The notes under the pieces are model-generated. The model saw nothing but the letters and a program-made list of their open reading frames with translations, had not been told where the DNA came from and ran no database searches. The translations under genes and the position numbers were made by a program. From Actinomadura sp. WMMA1423 (lineage in GTDB: Bacteria; Actinomycetota; Actinomycetes; Streptosporangiales; Streptosporangiaceae), in assembly GCF_006547145.1 (NCBI RefSeq), contig NZ_CP041244.1, positions 7,998,001-8,062,000 on the forward strand: a stretch of DNA of 64,000 bases, written 5' to 3'. Numbering within the stretch: position 1 is the first letter of the stretch; each line of letters starts with the position of its first letter. Of the stretch, positions 16,330 through 24,710 are shown piece after piece.

Positions 16330-17472
16330 CTACGGGCGCGGTAGCTGCCGGACCCTGGCCGCCTCGCGGGTGAGATGTTCGTGCTCCGGGAGGCTGGTGG
16401 CCGCGTGGGCCGCCTCGGCGTAGAGCTCGGCGGCTTGATCGAGGTCTCCGGCGCGTTCGAGGAGATAGGCGCGGACCGCGGCGAACCGGGGGAGATCGGG
16501 ATCGACCTTGCTCAGCTCCGCCAGGCCGGCCTGCGGTCCGTCGGCCTCCCCGACCGCGACCGCGCGGTTGAGCCGGACCACCGGGTTGCCCGTGAGTTCC
16601 AGCAGTTCGTCGTACCACTCCACGATCTGCACCCAGTCGGTCTCGGCGGTGCTGGGGGCGTCCGCGTGCAAGGCGGCGATCGCGGCCTGCGCCTGGTACT
16701 CGCCCAGCCGGTCGTGAGCCAGCGCCGCCTGCAGGATCGCGACTCCTTCGGAGATGAGGCCGGTGTCCCAGCGGGACCGGTCCTGCCGGGCGAGCGGCAC
16801 CAGCCGCCCGTCCACCAGGCGGGAGGCGCGCCGGGCGTGGTGCAGCAGCATGAGCGCCAGCAGGCCCGCGACCTCGGGATCGCCGGTGGAGGCGGCGAGC
16901 TGGCGGGTCAGGCGGATCGCCTCGGCCGCCAGATCGACGTCCCCGCCGTAGCCCTCGTTGAAGACGAGGTAGAGGACCCGCAGGACCGTCGCCAGATCCC
17001 CGGGCCGGTCGAGCGGCAGTCCCGCGATGCGCCGCTTGGCCCGGCTGATCCGCTGCGCCATGGTCGCCTCGGGGACGAGGTACGCCGTCGCGATCTGCCG
17101 CGTCGTCAGGCCGCCGACCGCGCGCAGCGTCAACGCGACGGCCGAACCGGGGGACAGGGACGGGTGCGCGCACAGGAAGTAGAGCCACAGCGAGTCGTCC
17201 GCGCCGGGCACCGGGCCCGCCGGCGGCTCGACCTCGACGGCCAGCTCCCTCCCCGACCGCGAGGCCTCGGCCCGGGCGGCGTCGAGGAACTTGCGCCACG
17301 CCGCCGCGACGAGCCAGGCCTTCGGGTCGCGCGGCGGGTCGTCCGGCCATGTCTGCAACGCGCGGATCAGCGCCTCCTGCACGGCGTCCTCGGCCGCCGC
17401 GAAGTCCGCGCCGCGGCGCACCATGACACCGATCACCGCGGGCACGAGCTCCCGCAGCAGCGCCTCGTTCAT
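16330..17472 (-). CDS. ECF42-type RNA polymerase sigma factor with C-terminal TPR-like extension
   Basis: 380 residues. Sigma2 (RGADFAAAEDAVQEALIRAL) and sigma4 (AVGGLTTRQIATAYLVPEAT) regions are followed by a long helical, TPR-like extension (VLYLVFNEGYGGDVDLAAEA, LIEWYDELLELTGNPVVRLN-type segments). This architecture and the upstream DGPF/YCII gene match the ECF42 group, which has no classical anti-sigma factor and instead needs the C-terminal extension. ATG overlaps the stop of the DGPF gene (ATGA). It probably drives expression of the DGPF gene; no obvious promoter motif was assigned. Confidence 0.85.
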   Translation of the reverse strand: MNEALLRELVPAVIGVMVRRGADFAAAEDAVQEALIRALQTWPDDPPRDPKAWLVAAAWRKFLDAARAEASRSGRELAVEVEPPAGPVPGADDSLWLYFLCAHPSLSPGSAVALTLRAVGGLTTRQIATAYLVPEATMAQRISRAKRRIAGLPLDRPGDLATVLRVLYLVFNEGYGGDVDLAAEAIRLTRQLAASTGDPEVAGLLALMLLHHARRASRLVDGRLVPLARQDRSRWDTGLISEGVAILQAALAHDRLGEYQAQAAIAALHADAPSTAETDWVQIVEWYDELLELTGNPVVRLNRAVAVGEADGPQAGLAELSKVDPDLPRFAAVRAYLLERAGDLDQAAELYAEAAHAATSLPEHEHLTREAARVRQLPRP

Positions 17473-17876
17473 TCCGCCATCGTGGGCAGCGCGGCGAAGA
17501 ACGGCCGCAGCTCCAGCCACTCCTGGATCGGCCTCCCGCCCGCGCCGGGCGCCGCGGACAGCTCGGCGGCCAGCTCGAGCGCGCGCTCGTAGGACTCGAC
17601 GTCGATCACCATCCAGCCGGCGATCAGGTCCTTGGTCTCGGCGAACGGCCCGTCGGTGACCGGCGGGCGGCCCTCGCCGTCCGAGCGGACGAACGTCCCC
17701 TGCGACGAGAGCGCCTGATGCTCGACGAACTCGCCGGTGGCCTTGAGACGCTCGGCAAAGTCCTCCATGTACTGGATGTGGGCCGTGAACTCCTCCGGCG
17801 TCCACTGGTCCATCGGCACGTCGTTGACCGGCGCGGGCCCGCCCCGATAGTGCTTGAGCAGCAGATACTTGGCCAT
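17469..17876 (-). CDS. DGPF (YCII-related) domain protein paired with ECF42
   Basis: 135 residues from the second of two adjacent ATGs (17876), which sits six bases after GGGAG; ATG at 17879 is possible. The name-giving motif appears as VTDGPFAETKDLIAGWMVID near residue 78. YCII-like proteins have a ferredoxin-like fold. DGPF proteins are the standard partners and targets of ECF42 sigma factors; their biochemical role is unclear. Confidence 0.87.
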   Translation of the reverse strand: MAKYLLLKHYRGGPAPVNDVPMDQWTPEEFTAHIQYMEDFAERLKATGEFVEHQALSSQGTFVRSDGEGRPPVTDGPFAETKDLIAGWMVIDVESYERALELAAELSAAPGAGGRPIQEWLELRPFFAALPTMAE

Positions 17877-17920
17877 CATCTTCTCCCTGGACTGCTAGGC
17901 CCCATTCTGGCGCGCGGCTC

Positions 17921-18418
17921 TCAGACGTCCTGGCGCTCGGCCCGCTGCCGGACCAGTTCCTCGACGGCGGTGGGCAGCGTGGTCTCGAAGTCGATGAGCT
18001 TCACCCAGGTCGGGGTGACGACGATCCGGACCATGCCGTCGTACAGCGAGCGGACCTCGGCCTCCCACTCGACGCGCTGCTCGGCCGTCATCTCGTAACT
18101 GCCGTTCATCTGGAGGTACTCCTCCGGGATGCCGTCGACGACATCGAGTTCGGCGCGCCCCCGGATGAGCAGGATCTTCGGCGGATGCACCTCCGTGTCG
18201 ATCGTCAGCGCCACCTCGGGACGCTGCCGCAGGTACCGCAGCTTCGGCGCGTTCTTGCTGGTGCACATGACGACCTCGGAGCCGTTCCAGGTGAACGCGA
18301 TCGGCACGTTGCGCGGCGTCCCGTCCTCGGCGACGTAGGCCAGCCGGGTCAGATCCCGAGCCAGCAGCTCCCTGCTGTAAGGCCGGTCGAGGACCTCGTT
18401 GATCTCACGCTGTTCCAT
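17921..18418 (-). CDS. Pyridoxamine-5'-phosphate-oxidase-like (PPOX) flavin/F420 protein
   Basis: 165 residues starting MEQREINEVL. The split-barrel PPOX pattern is clear: LAYVAEDGTPRNVPIAFTWN, VMCTSKNAPKLRYLRQRPEV and ALTIDTEVHPPKILLIRGRA. Such proteins bind FMN or F420 and act as small reductases or cofactor carriers. It is a single gene between the DGPF gene and the DUF6082-like gene; the substrate is unknown. Confidence 0.83.
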   Translation of the reverse strand: MEQREINEVLDRPYSRELLARDLTRLAYVAEDGTPRNVPIAFTWNGSEVVMCTSKNAPKLRYLRQRPEVALTIDTEVHPPKILLIRGRAELDVVDGIPEEYLQMNGSYEMTAEQRVEWEAEVRSLYDGMVRIVVTPTWVKLIDFETTLPTAVEELVRQRAERQDV

Positions 18419-18544
18419 GCTCGACGCTCCCGTCTCCAGTAGCCGAGCGGCCGTTCTCGACCACCCGCACCCCTGGGACGGAGCCACCCCGACGTTCTCG
18501 ACACCCGCGGCGACGGATTCTCAGAACCTTTCCCACTCCCGCGA

Positions 18545-19285
18545 TCATCGGGAACGTCTTCGGCGATTCCCCTGCCGAGCGGACCGACGACGCGCGAGGA
18601 CCCAGCGCAGGAGAGGGCCCATCGCCGCAACCCCCGCCACCGAGCCTCCAAGCACCACCCAGCGCCGCCGTGTCCGCCTCGGCTCGACCGGCGGAACGGG
18701 CGCCAGCCTGTACTCCTCGTCCAGAATCTCGTGGAAGCGTCGCCCCCGCTTGCTCCCGGCCGTGCCCATGCGAACCTGGCGCGCCTCTTCCCAGAATGCT
18801 CGCCCAGGACGCCCCGAGAACATCTCTCTCGAGACGGCGCGCAGCCGCTTCTCGGGAAGGGCCTTGGTCTCGAAGGACATCTGCCACTCGGAGATGATCA
18901 TGTTGATGTACATGAGCTGCCGCCTGGCCCTGCGGTCCGCGTCCGCCGGCACCGGCCCCCACGCCTCGTCGAGGGCGGGGTCATCCATCGCCATCTTGAG
19001 CAGATCCGCGATCGCGATGCGCCTGGCCTCCTCGCGGGCGATCCTCGTGTCGTGCGCCTGGAAGATGAGGGTGGCCGCGATGCCGATCAGCGCGAGGGCG
19101 GCCAGGAGCGCCGACGCGGCGCCGTAGGTCTGACCGATGAAGCTCAGCCGCTCCCACCGGCCGGTCGGGCCGCCGAATGCGCGTAAGGCCCATGGCGAGG
19201 CGCCGATAAGGGCGATGACGACAAGCGTGATGAGGCAGAGGGAGAACGTTCTCACCCTGCCTCGGCGCAGGCGAGCGGACGGCAT
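18545..19285 (-). CDS. DUF6082-like membrane protein
   Basis: 246 residues with two N-terminal membrane helices (TFSLCLITLVVIALIGASPW and TYGAASALLAALALIGIAAT), then a cytoplasmic helical region containing FQAHDTRIAREEARRIAIAD and MYINMIISEWQMSFET, and a last hydrophobic segment (VVLGGSVAGVAAMGPLLRWV) with a very basic tail. This is the layout of the actinomycete DUF6082 family, of unknown function. It is 15 bp downstream of the DUF6879 gene and probably cotranscribed. Confidence 0.7.
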   Translation of the reverse strand: MPSARLRRGRVRTFSLCLITLVVIALIGASPWALRAFGGPTGRWERLSFIGQTYGAASALLAALALIGIAATLIFQAHDTRIAREEARRIAIADLLKMAMDDPALDEAWGPVPADADRRARRQLMYINMIISEWQMSFETKALPEKRLRAVSREMFSGRPGRAFWEEARQVRMGTAGSKRGRRFHEILDEEYRLAPVPPVEPRRTRRRWVVLGGSVAGVAAMGPLLRWVLARRRSARQGNRRRRSR

Positions 19286-19300
19286 CTACGAAACGATAGA

Positions 19301-19906
19301 TCAGACCGCCGGTGCTGGTAACCGGGCCACTTCCCGCTCGAAGAACCGAAGCAGGGGCTCGCCTTTGCGGTGCAGACGGCCGATCTCGGACGCGGCGGTG
19401 CGGATAACCTCCGGCGTTTCGATGCGCCGGGCGCCGCATGGAGTCCAATCCGGCTGATATCGGACTTCATAGAGGACGCGCGAGCCGACGACGACCACTT
19501 CGGGCAGTTGGCCCTGGTCCTCCAGCTCGGAGAGGTGTTCGGCGGGGAGAACGCTCAGTTCGAAGCCTTCCTCCGCCAGCATCCTGAGCGCGTGGAGTTC
19601 CCATTGGACGTACGGGCTCAGTGGACGCTCGACCACGCGAACACGCTTGATCTTCAGCCCTTGGCGCCGGTTGCCGTCGGCCTCCGCCCGGACGGCCTTG
19701 CGATCCTCCTCCAGTAGTTCGAGGGAGCGACGCCAGTCTCCGGAACTGAACGCCAGCCAACTGGGGTCGTCCAGCTCGCGGAACACCTGGGACCGTTCGA
19801 GTTTCCAGATGGTCCCGCGCAGGTCTTCGACCTGCCGGGCGAAGTCCCGGTGGTAGGCGGAGTGGTCGAGCAACTTCCCCTCGAAGCGGGCGATGCGCTC
19901 AAGCAT
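19301..19906 (-). CDS. DUF6879-family protein
   Basis: 201 residues. Features typical of the actinomycete DUF6879 family are FRELDDPSWLAFSSGDWRRS and VRVVERPLSPYVQWELHALR. No signal or membrane segment. It overlaps the small upstream gene by eight bases and is followed by the DUF6082-like gene. The family usually travels with XRE regulators and small helper proteins; its function is unknown. Confidence 0.78.
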   Translation of the reverse strand: MLERIARFEGKLLDHSAYHRDFARQVEDLRGTIWKLERSQVFRELDDPSWLAFSSGDWRRSLELLEEDRKAVRAEADGNRRQGLKIKRVRVVERPLSPYVQWELHALRMLAEEGFELSVLPAEHLSELEDQGQLPEVVVVGSRVLYEVRYQPDWTPCGARRIETPEVIRTAASEIGRLHRKGEPLLRFFEREVARLPAPAV

Positions 19907-20168
19907 CTCGGATGTCCGGTTTGGCGGCGGACAGCAGGCGACCGGAGATGATCACAAGGCGCTCGTCGGAACCGATGCTCACGCCCGGCGGCAGGCGGTC
20001 GCGGTAAGCGGCGGTGGCGTCACGGCCGATGACGGCGATGTCGCCGTTGTCCAGTTCCCAGATCTCGGGGCAGTCCTGCGTCGTACGGCTGTCGCCCACG
20101 TCTGCGGCCGTCTTGCCTAACCTTCGCTGGAACCCCGCGCCGTGGTCGGCTTCCCATGGCCTGGTCAT
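19899..20168 (-). CDS. Conserved small protein upstream of the DUF6879 gene
   Basis: 89 residues from ATG at 20168. The core WELDNGDIAVIGRDATAAYR followed by LPPGVSIGSDERLVIISGRL is the pattern of small actinomycete proteins encoded next to DUF6879. It overlaps the next gene by eight bases, indicating coupling. No catalytic motif was recognised. Confidence 0.7.
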   Translation of the reverse strand: MTRPWEADHGAGFQRRLGKTAADVGDSRTTQDCPEIWELDNGDIAVIGRDATAAYRDRLPPGVSIGSDERLVIISGRLLSAAKPDIRDA

Positions 20169-20442
20169 GATGCCCACTCGCTTCCGGTAGCCGGTGATAG
20201 AACGAATTCTCTCACCGCTGCCCAGTCGCGCCAAGCATTGTCCAAATCGTCCATTCGGTGAGGACCAAAGAGCTTTGAGGGAAGAATCGGGTGGCGAGGC
20301 ATCTGATGTCACGCGGTTGAGACCACCGCCCTGTGCTGGCACGACGGCCCGGACAACTTGGCTCTCGCCGGCCGTTGGTTTCGGCCGTTGTAGGAAGGTC
20401 TCTCCGCAATGTCCGTCCTCTTTCGGCCATTCGGGCCCGGAG

Positions 20443-20904
20443 TCAGGGCGGGGTGGGGTGCTGGGACGGCTCGGCCGGACCCGGGTCGTTGGTGGGCATG
20501 AGGGCCCAGACGACCTTGCCCTGGCCCGTGGGGGAGGGGCGGACGCCGGTGTCCTTGGCGTAGGCGGCGATGATCGCCATACCGCGGCCGCTCAGGGCGT
20601 CCAGGCCCGCTTCGCAGGCGCGGGGGAGTTCGGGCGACGGGTCCCAGCACTCCAGCAGCGGCGCCCCCTCGTGGACGGCGATCCGGATGCTGAGTTCGTG
20701 TCCTTTCGCCGCGTTGACGGCATTAGTGATGATCTCGCTCATGACGACGGCTGAATCGTCGACCAGAACGCGGCCGTAACTCCAATTAATCAGCGCGTAA
20801 CGGACGAGTTCCCGGACGAGCCTGACCGAAGCCTCCTCTCCCTGGACGGTCATCTGGATTTCTCCCGGTTCGGGAATCTGCAGGACCGGTCTCTGGTCGT
20901 TCAT
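20443..20904 (-). CDS. RsbW-like ATP-binding (anti-sigma-type) protein
   Basis: 153 residues from ATG at 20904 (GTG at 20913 is an alternative). GHKL ATPase fold: N-box SEIITNAVNAAKGH near residue 57, G1-like LLECWDPSPELPR, and G2-like DALSGRGMAIIAAYAKD. It resembles the stand-alone histidine-kinase-like ATPases that streptomycetes and relatives encode beside XRE/DUF397 pairs. It probably binds or phosphorylates a partner regulator. It is divergent from the XRE gene at 21002. Confidence 0.85.
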   Translation of the reverse strand: MNDQRPVLQIPEPGEIQMTVQGEEASVRLVRELVRYALINWSYGRVLVDDSAVVMSEIITNAVNAAKGHELSIRIAVHEGAPLLECWDPSPELPRACEAGLDALSGRGMAIIAAYAKDTGVRPSPTGQGKVVWALMPTNDPGPAEPSQHPTPP

Positions 20905-21001
20905 ACCCGCCACCTTGTCTTCCCTGGATTTGGCTACATGGTCGGCGGCGAAGGATTAACGTGTGATGGATTGGAATCCAGGAAATACACCGGAGGTCGA
21001 C

Positions 21002-21814
21002 ATGAGTGTTCGTGAGAGCATCGACCCGGACTCCTCACTGTGGTCCTGGCTGGCCTTCGACCTGTGGTTCTACCGGACCCGACGGAGTCTCTCGCTGGCG
21101 CAGACCGCCCAAATCGTCCGGGTGGCGCGCGGCACTGTCTCGAACTGGGAGGCGGGCCGACTTCGCCCAAGTGACCCGTATATGGCTATTTTGGACAAGG
21201 CGTGGGATACTGGAGGGCATTTTCAGCGGCTTTTGCATTATGCTCGCAGTGGACACGACCCTGACTGGTTTGCGCAGTACATTCAGTATGAATCGTCCGC
21301 GAAGGTTCTCAAGATCTACCATGGCAAATCGGTTCCGGTTCCTGTGCAGACGCCCGAGTATGGAAAGGCGCTACTGCTGTCGGGAGGACAAGCCCGAGAG
21401 AGTGACCGGGAAGTGGGAGTGCGTCAAAGGCGCCAGGAGATCCTGACGAAGCGCGACCCGCCCTATATTTGGATCATCCTCGATGAGGACGTGCTAGAGC
21501 GTCCGGTGGGAACGCGGTCGACCATGGAGGCGCAGCTAGGATATCTATTGCAGGTGGACGAGCTGCCGCATGTGTCCGTGCGGTGCATTCTGAGGTCGGC
21601 TGGGGCGCATCCAGGTTTGGATGGCGCCTTCCAGATCCTCGACTTGGGAGGGCGGCAGATCTCTTACGCCGGTGCACAACTCGCAGGACGCCTCATTGAG
21701 GCCGGTGACGAAGTTGCCTCTCTCGCGATACACTTCGACCAACTTGGGGCATTGGCCCTGTCTCGTGACGATTCGCGCAAGTTGATCGAGAAGGTGCGGG
21801 AGAGTTACCTGTGA
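21002..21814 (+). CDS. XRE-family regulator with DUF5753 (Scr1-type) domain
   Basis: 270 residues; ATG at 21002 follows GGAGG at a good spacing. The N-terminal helix-turn-helix (LSLAQTAQIVRVARGTVSNW) precedes a DUF5753 domain (IQYESSAKVLKIYHGKSVPV; ILDEDVLERPVGTRSTMEAQ). This class is paired with DUF397 proteins, as here, where the next gene overlaps by four bases. The stretch 21180-21500 is visibly richer in A+T than its neighbours, which may mark recent transfer. Targets are unknown. Confidence 0.9.
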   Translation: MSVRESIDPDSSLWSWLAFDLWFYRTRRSLSLAQTAQIVRVARGTVSNWEAGRLRPSDPYMAILDKAWDTGGHFQRLLHYARSGHDPDWFAQYIQYESSAKVLKIYHGKSVPVPVQTPEYGKALLLSGGQARESDREVGVRQRRQEILTKRDPPYIWIILDEDVLERPVGTRSTMEAQLGYLLQVDELPHVSVRCILRSAGAHPGLDGAFQILDLGGRQISYAGAQLAGRLIEAGDEVASLAIHFDQLGALALSRDDSRKLIEKVRESYL

Positions 21815-21999
21815 TCGAATGGCGCAAGAGCTCCCGGAGTGGTGGGGTCAACGACAACGCCTGCGTTGAGCTGGCCAGGCTCGCTGATCGGGTCGGCGTG
21901 CGGGATTCGAAGGATCCGGCAGGTCCGCGTCTCGACCTCAGTCCGCAGGACTTTGGCGGTTTGGTCGCCCGGATCCGGCGCGGGGAACTGGATCTTTAG
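21811..21999 (+). CDS. DUF397 small regulator
   Basis: 62 residues from a GTG that overlaps the XRE stop (GTGA). DUF397 hallmark: WRKSSRSGGVNDNACVELAR at the N-terminus, then VGVRDSKDPAGPRL. DUF397 proteins are partners, probably antagonists, of the DUF5753 XRE regulator encoded just upstream. Confidence 0.92.
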   Translation: MIEWRKSSRSGGVNDNACVELARLADRVGVRDSKDPAGPRLDLSPQDFGGLVARIRRGELDL

Positions 22000-22114
22000 C
22001 CCTGATCTTTCGTGGGGCCGGTTGGAGCGCGGTGCCGGTCAGGGGTCTGCGTACAGGGGCTTCGTAAGGCGCTGTCCGCGCGCTGGGGACGCGCTCACTG
22101 ACGACGGGTGGGGT

Positions 22115-22965
22115 TCAGTCCCACCAGAACACCCATGCGTTGAGGTCGACGAGGTGCTCGGCGTATGAGGCGAGTGTGGCGGGGGTGGTGTTCTGCCAGA
22201 TGTTGTCCGGGCAGAACGCGAAATGCTCGGCGGCGACTCGGAGCGCTTCCTCGTGGGTCGACGGTGGAGCCGCGACGCTCAGGTAGAGCTCCGAGAAGCC
22301 GGCGCCGACGACCCGGGCGCCGAAGCGATCCTCCCAGCTGCGGACTACCGACGCGATCTCTCCGGTGTCGTTGGTGTAGTTAAGCGGCCCGCTCCACCCC
22401 ATGGAGACAAGCGCGTCCGAGCCACGCTCGGCGGCGGCCAGGCCGAGCCGCAGGGACGAAAGCCGGTCGAGCAGGTGCTCCGCGTACCCGGCGGCGAAGG
22501 AGTCCGGCTCTCCTTGGGACTCCATGCTCGGCGCCAGGCCGGGCCACTGCCGGCCGTATGGCGCGGTCACAGCGATCCGTTCCTCCTCGGACAGCACATC
22601 GTCGTCCGAGCTCGTCTCGGTGTAGTCCCGCCACCACTCTTTCAGCAGATTCTCGTGGTCATGACGGTCGGGAGAGCTGAATTTCCCGGGAAGAGCTCAC
22701 CCGATTCCCAGGGCCGGAAGCCGCTGTCACGCGCGAGAGGTTCCAGCAGCAGCGGCCACAGCCCCGTTCGATCGCGGAGCCGGTAGAGGCTCGTCCACAG
22801 CTCCGCCGAGGGCGTGGTCGAGGACAGCCAGAGGCTCGCCTCCCCCTCACCCTCGTCGGCCTTGATCAGGCGGCCGGGCGGCAGCACGGTTTCGGGATCC
22901 ACGACGCCGGTGGCTTGATCGGACAACATGGCCAGGCCTGACCGGATCGCAGTTTCCGCGCTCAT
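22115..22965 (-). pseudogene. Frameshifted DUF4253 gene
   Basis: Two frames together make one DUF4253 protein. The 5' part starts at ATG 22965 (MSAETAIRSGLAMLSDQATG), runs through ASLWLSSTTPSAELWTSLYR and GLWPLLLEPLARDSGFRPWE, and ends in a stop at 22642. The 3' part continues in the next frame from about 22680 (SSPDRHDHENLLKEWWRDYT), includes WEDRFGARVVGAGFSELYLS, and ends AWVFWWD at 22115. The join lies near GGGAAATTC around 22683, a one-base indel. Either the gene is broken or the assembly has an error. It starts 36 bp after the ABC transporter stop. Confidence 0.75.
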
Positions 22966-23000
22966 CCGCCGAACGATATGGCATGACGGAGACATCCCTC

Positions 23001-24710
23001 TCAGGTCAGCCAGTGGCCTACGAGTTCTGCGTAGGTCTGGTTGCGGGTCAGGAGGGTTTCGTGGGTGCCCAGGGTGGGGACCGGGCCGTCCATCAGTAGG
23101 ACCTGGTGGGCTCGTTCGGCGGACGTTATGCGGTGGGCTATGACGATCAGGGTGCCGCCGCGGGACGCCAGGGCCAGTTCGGCGCGGGCCTCCGTCGCCG
23201 GGTCCAGGTGGCTGGTCGCCTCGTCCAGGACGATGACCGACGCCGGGGACAGGTAGGCGCGGGCCAGGGTGATGAGCTGGCGTTCGCCCTGGGAGAGGCC
23301 CCCGCCGCCGGGCGGGATCTCGGCCTCGTAGCCGCCCAGGCGCTCGACCGTTTCGAGGAGGCCCACGGCCTTCACCGCCTCGTCCAGGGACGGGGTGGAG
23401 GCGTCGGGGCGCAGGTAGGTGAGGTTGTCGCGGAGGGTGCCTGCGAAGACGTAGCTCTCCTGCGGGATCAGCGTGATCTTTGAGCGCAGGTGTGCCGGGG
23501 CCAGGCGGGGGAGGGGGACCTTGCCCAGGGTGATCTTGCCCTTCTGGGGTTCCAGGAGGCCGGTGAGCAGGTTCGCCAGGGTGGACTTGCCGGTGCCGCT
23601 GGGGCCGACGACCGCCAGGTGGGTCCCCTCGGGGACGTGCAGTGAGAGGTCCTCCACGACGGGCGCCGCGTGCGGGGAGTAGGCGAAGGTCACGTGGTCG
23701 GCTTCGATCCCGGACGATTCGGACGTCGCCGTGCCCGGCGGGGGTGCCCCGGGGACGGCGCAGACCTCGGCGAGGCGGCCCAGGACCACCGCGAGGCTGA
23801 GCAGGAGGGTGCCGCCCGCGTCTACCAGGACGGTGATTCCCGGCTGGAGTCCCGTCACCAGGTATCCCGCGCCGCCTGCGATCTGCCCGGCGGTGAGCCC
23901 GTGGTGCGCGGTCAGGTAGGGCGACAGGACGAGCAGGGCGAGCAGCGGCAGGTGCACCCCGAGGGCCAGGACGGGAAGGCGGACCCAGCGGGTGCGGGCG
24001 TAGGCGCGCAGGGCCTCGGCCTGCGCGTCCACGACCTCGCCGACCGCGGTGGCGGCGCGGTCCTCGGCGGCGCAGGCGGCGACGTCCCGGACGCCGTGCA
24101 CGACCGTGGCGGCGGCCTCGCCGATCCGCTCGGCCTGGCGGATGACCGCCCGGTACCGGCGGATTTGCACACCCACGAACGCCGCGTACACCGCCAGGGA
24201 CAGCGCCACCGACAGGCAGATGACGAGGGCCAGCGGCGGGGACAGCAGAGCCAGGCCGACGAGCGCGGCGGCCCCCGCCGACAGCAGCTGGCGGACGTTG
24301 CGCAGCGCGGTCCCCATCAGCGCCCGGACGGCCTCGGCCTGCTCGGTGACCTGGGAGACCCCCGCGCCCGCCGCGTCCGGCGCCCGGTCGGACATCCGGC
24401 GGAGCGCGGCCGCGACGACCTCGGTGACCAGGGAGTCGCGCAGCGGCTCGACGGTCGCGGCGAGCCACGGGTAGACCCGCCCGGTCGCGAACGCGCCGAC
24501 CGCGTACAGGGCCGCGAGGACGGCCAGCCAGCCGAGGCCGGTCAGGGTGCGCCCCGCGAGGAACCCCTGGTCGACGGCGCGGGCCAGGAGCAGGCCGGAC
24601 GCGAACATCGGCAGGGACTCCACGGCCGACCAGGCGGCGAGGCGGCGCACCGCGGGCCACTGCCCCCGCAGGTGGCGGTGCAGGAGGCGCGCGGAGGGCG
24701 GGGCCGTCAT
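23001..24710 (-). CDS. ABC exporter half-transporter (second of the lanthipeptide pair)
   Basis: 569 residues. Six membrane helices precede an ATPase with Walker A VVGPSGTGKSTLANLLTGLL, Q-loop (TLIPQESYVFAGTL), signature LSQGERQLITLARAYL and Walker B VIVLDEATSHLD. No C39 protease domain is present at the N-terminus. ATG overlaps the stop of the other half-transporter, so a heterodimer is likely. Its place behind the lanthipeptide genes suggests export of the mature peptide, as proposed for VenT-like transporters. Confidence 0.88.
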   Translation of the reverse strand: MTAPPSARLLHRHLRGQWPAVRRLAAWSAVESLPMFASGLLLARAVDQGFLAGRTLTGLGWLAVLAALYAVGAFATGRVYPWLAATVEPLRDSLVTEVVAAALRRMSDRAPDAAGAGVSQVTEQAEAVRALMGTALRNVRQLLSAGAAALVGLALLSPPLALVICLSVALSLAVYAAFVGVQIRRYRAVIRQAERIGEAAATVVHGVRDVAACAAEDRAATAVGEVVDAQAEALRAYARTRWVRLPVLALGVHLPLLALLVLSPYLTAHHGLTAGQIAGGAGYLVTGLQPGITVLVDAGGTLLLSLAVVLGRLAEVCAVPGAPPPGTATSESSGIEADHVTFAYSPHAAPVVEDLSLHVPEGTHLAVVGPSGTGKSTLANLLTGLLEPQKGKITLGKVPLPRLAPAHLRSKITLIPQESYVFAGTLRDNLTYLRPDASTPSLDEAVKAVGLLETVERLGGYEAEIPPGGGGLSQGERQLITLARAYLSPASVIVLDEATSHLDPATEARAELALASRGGTLIVIAHRITSAERAHQVLLMDGPVPTLGTHETLLTRNQTYAELVGHWLT

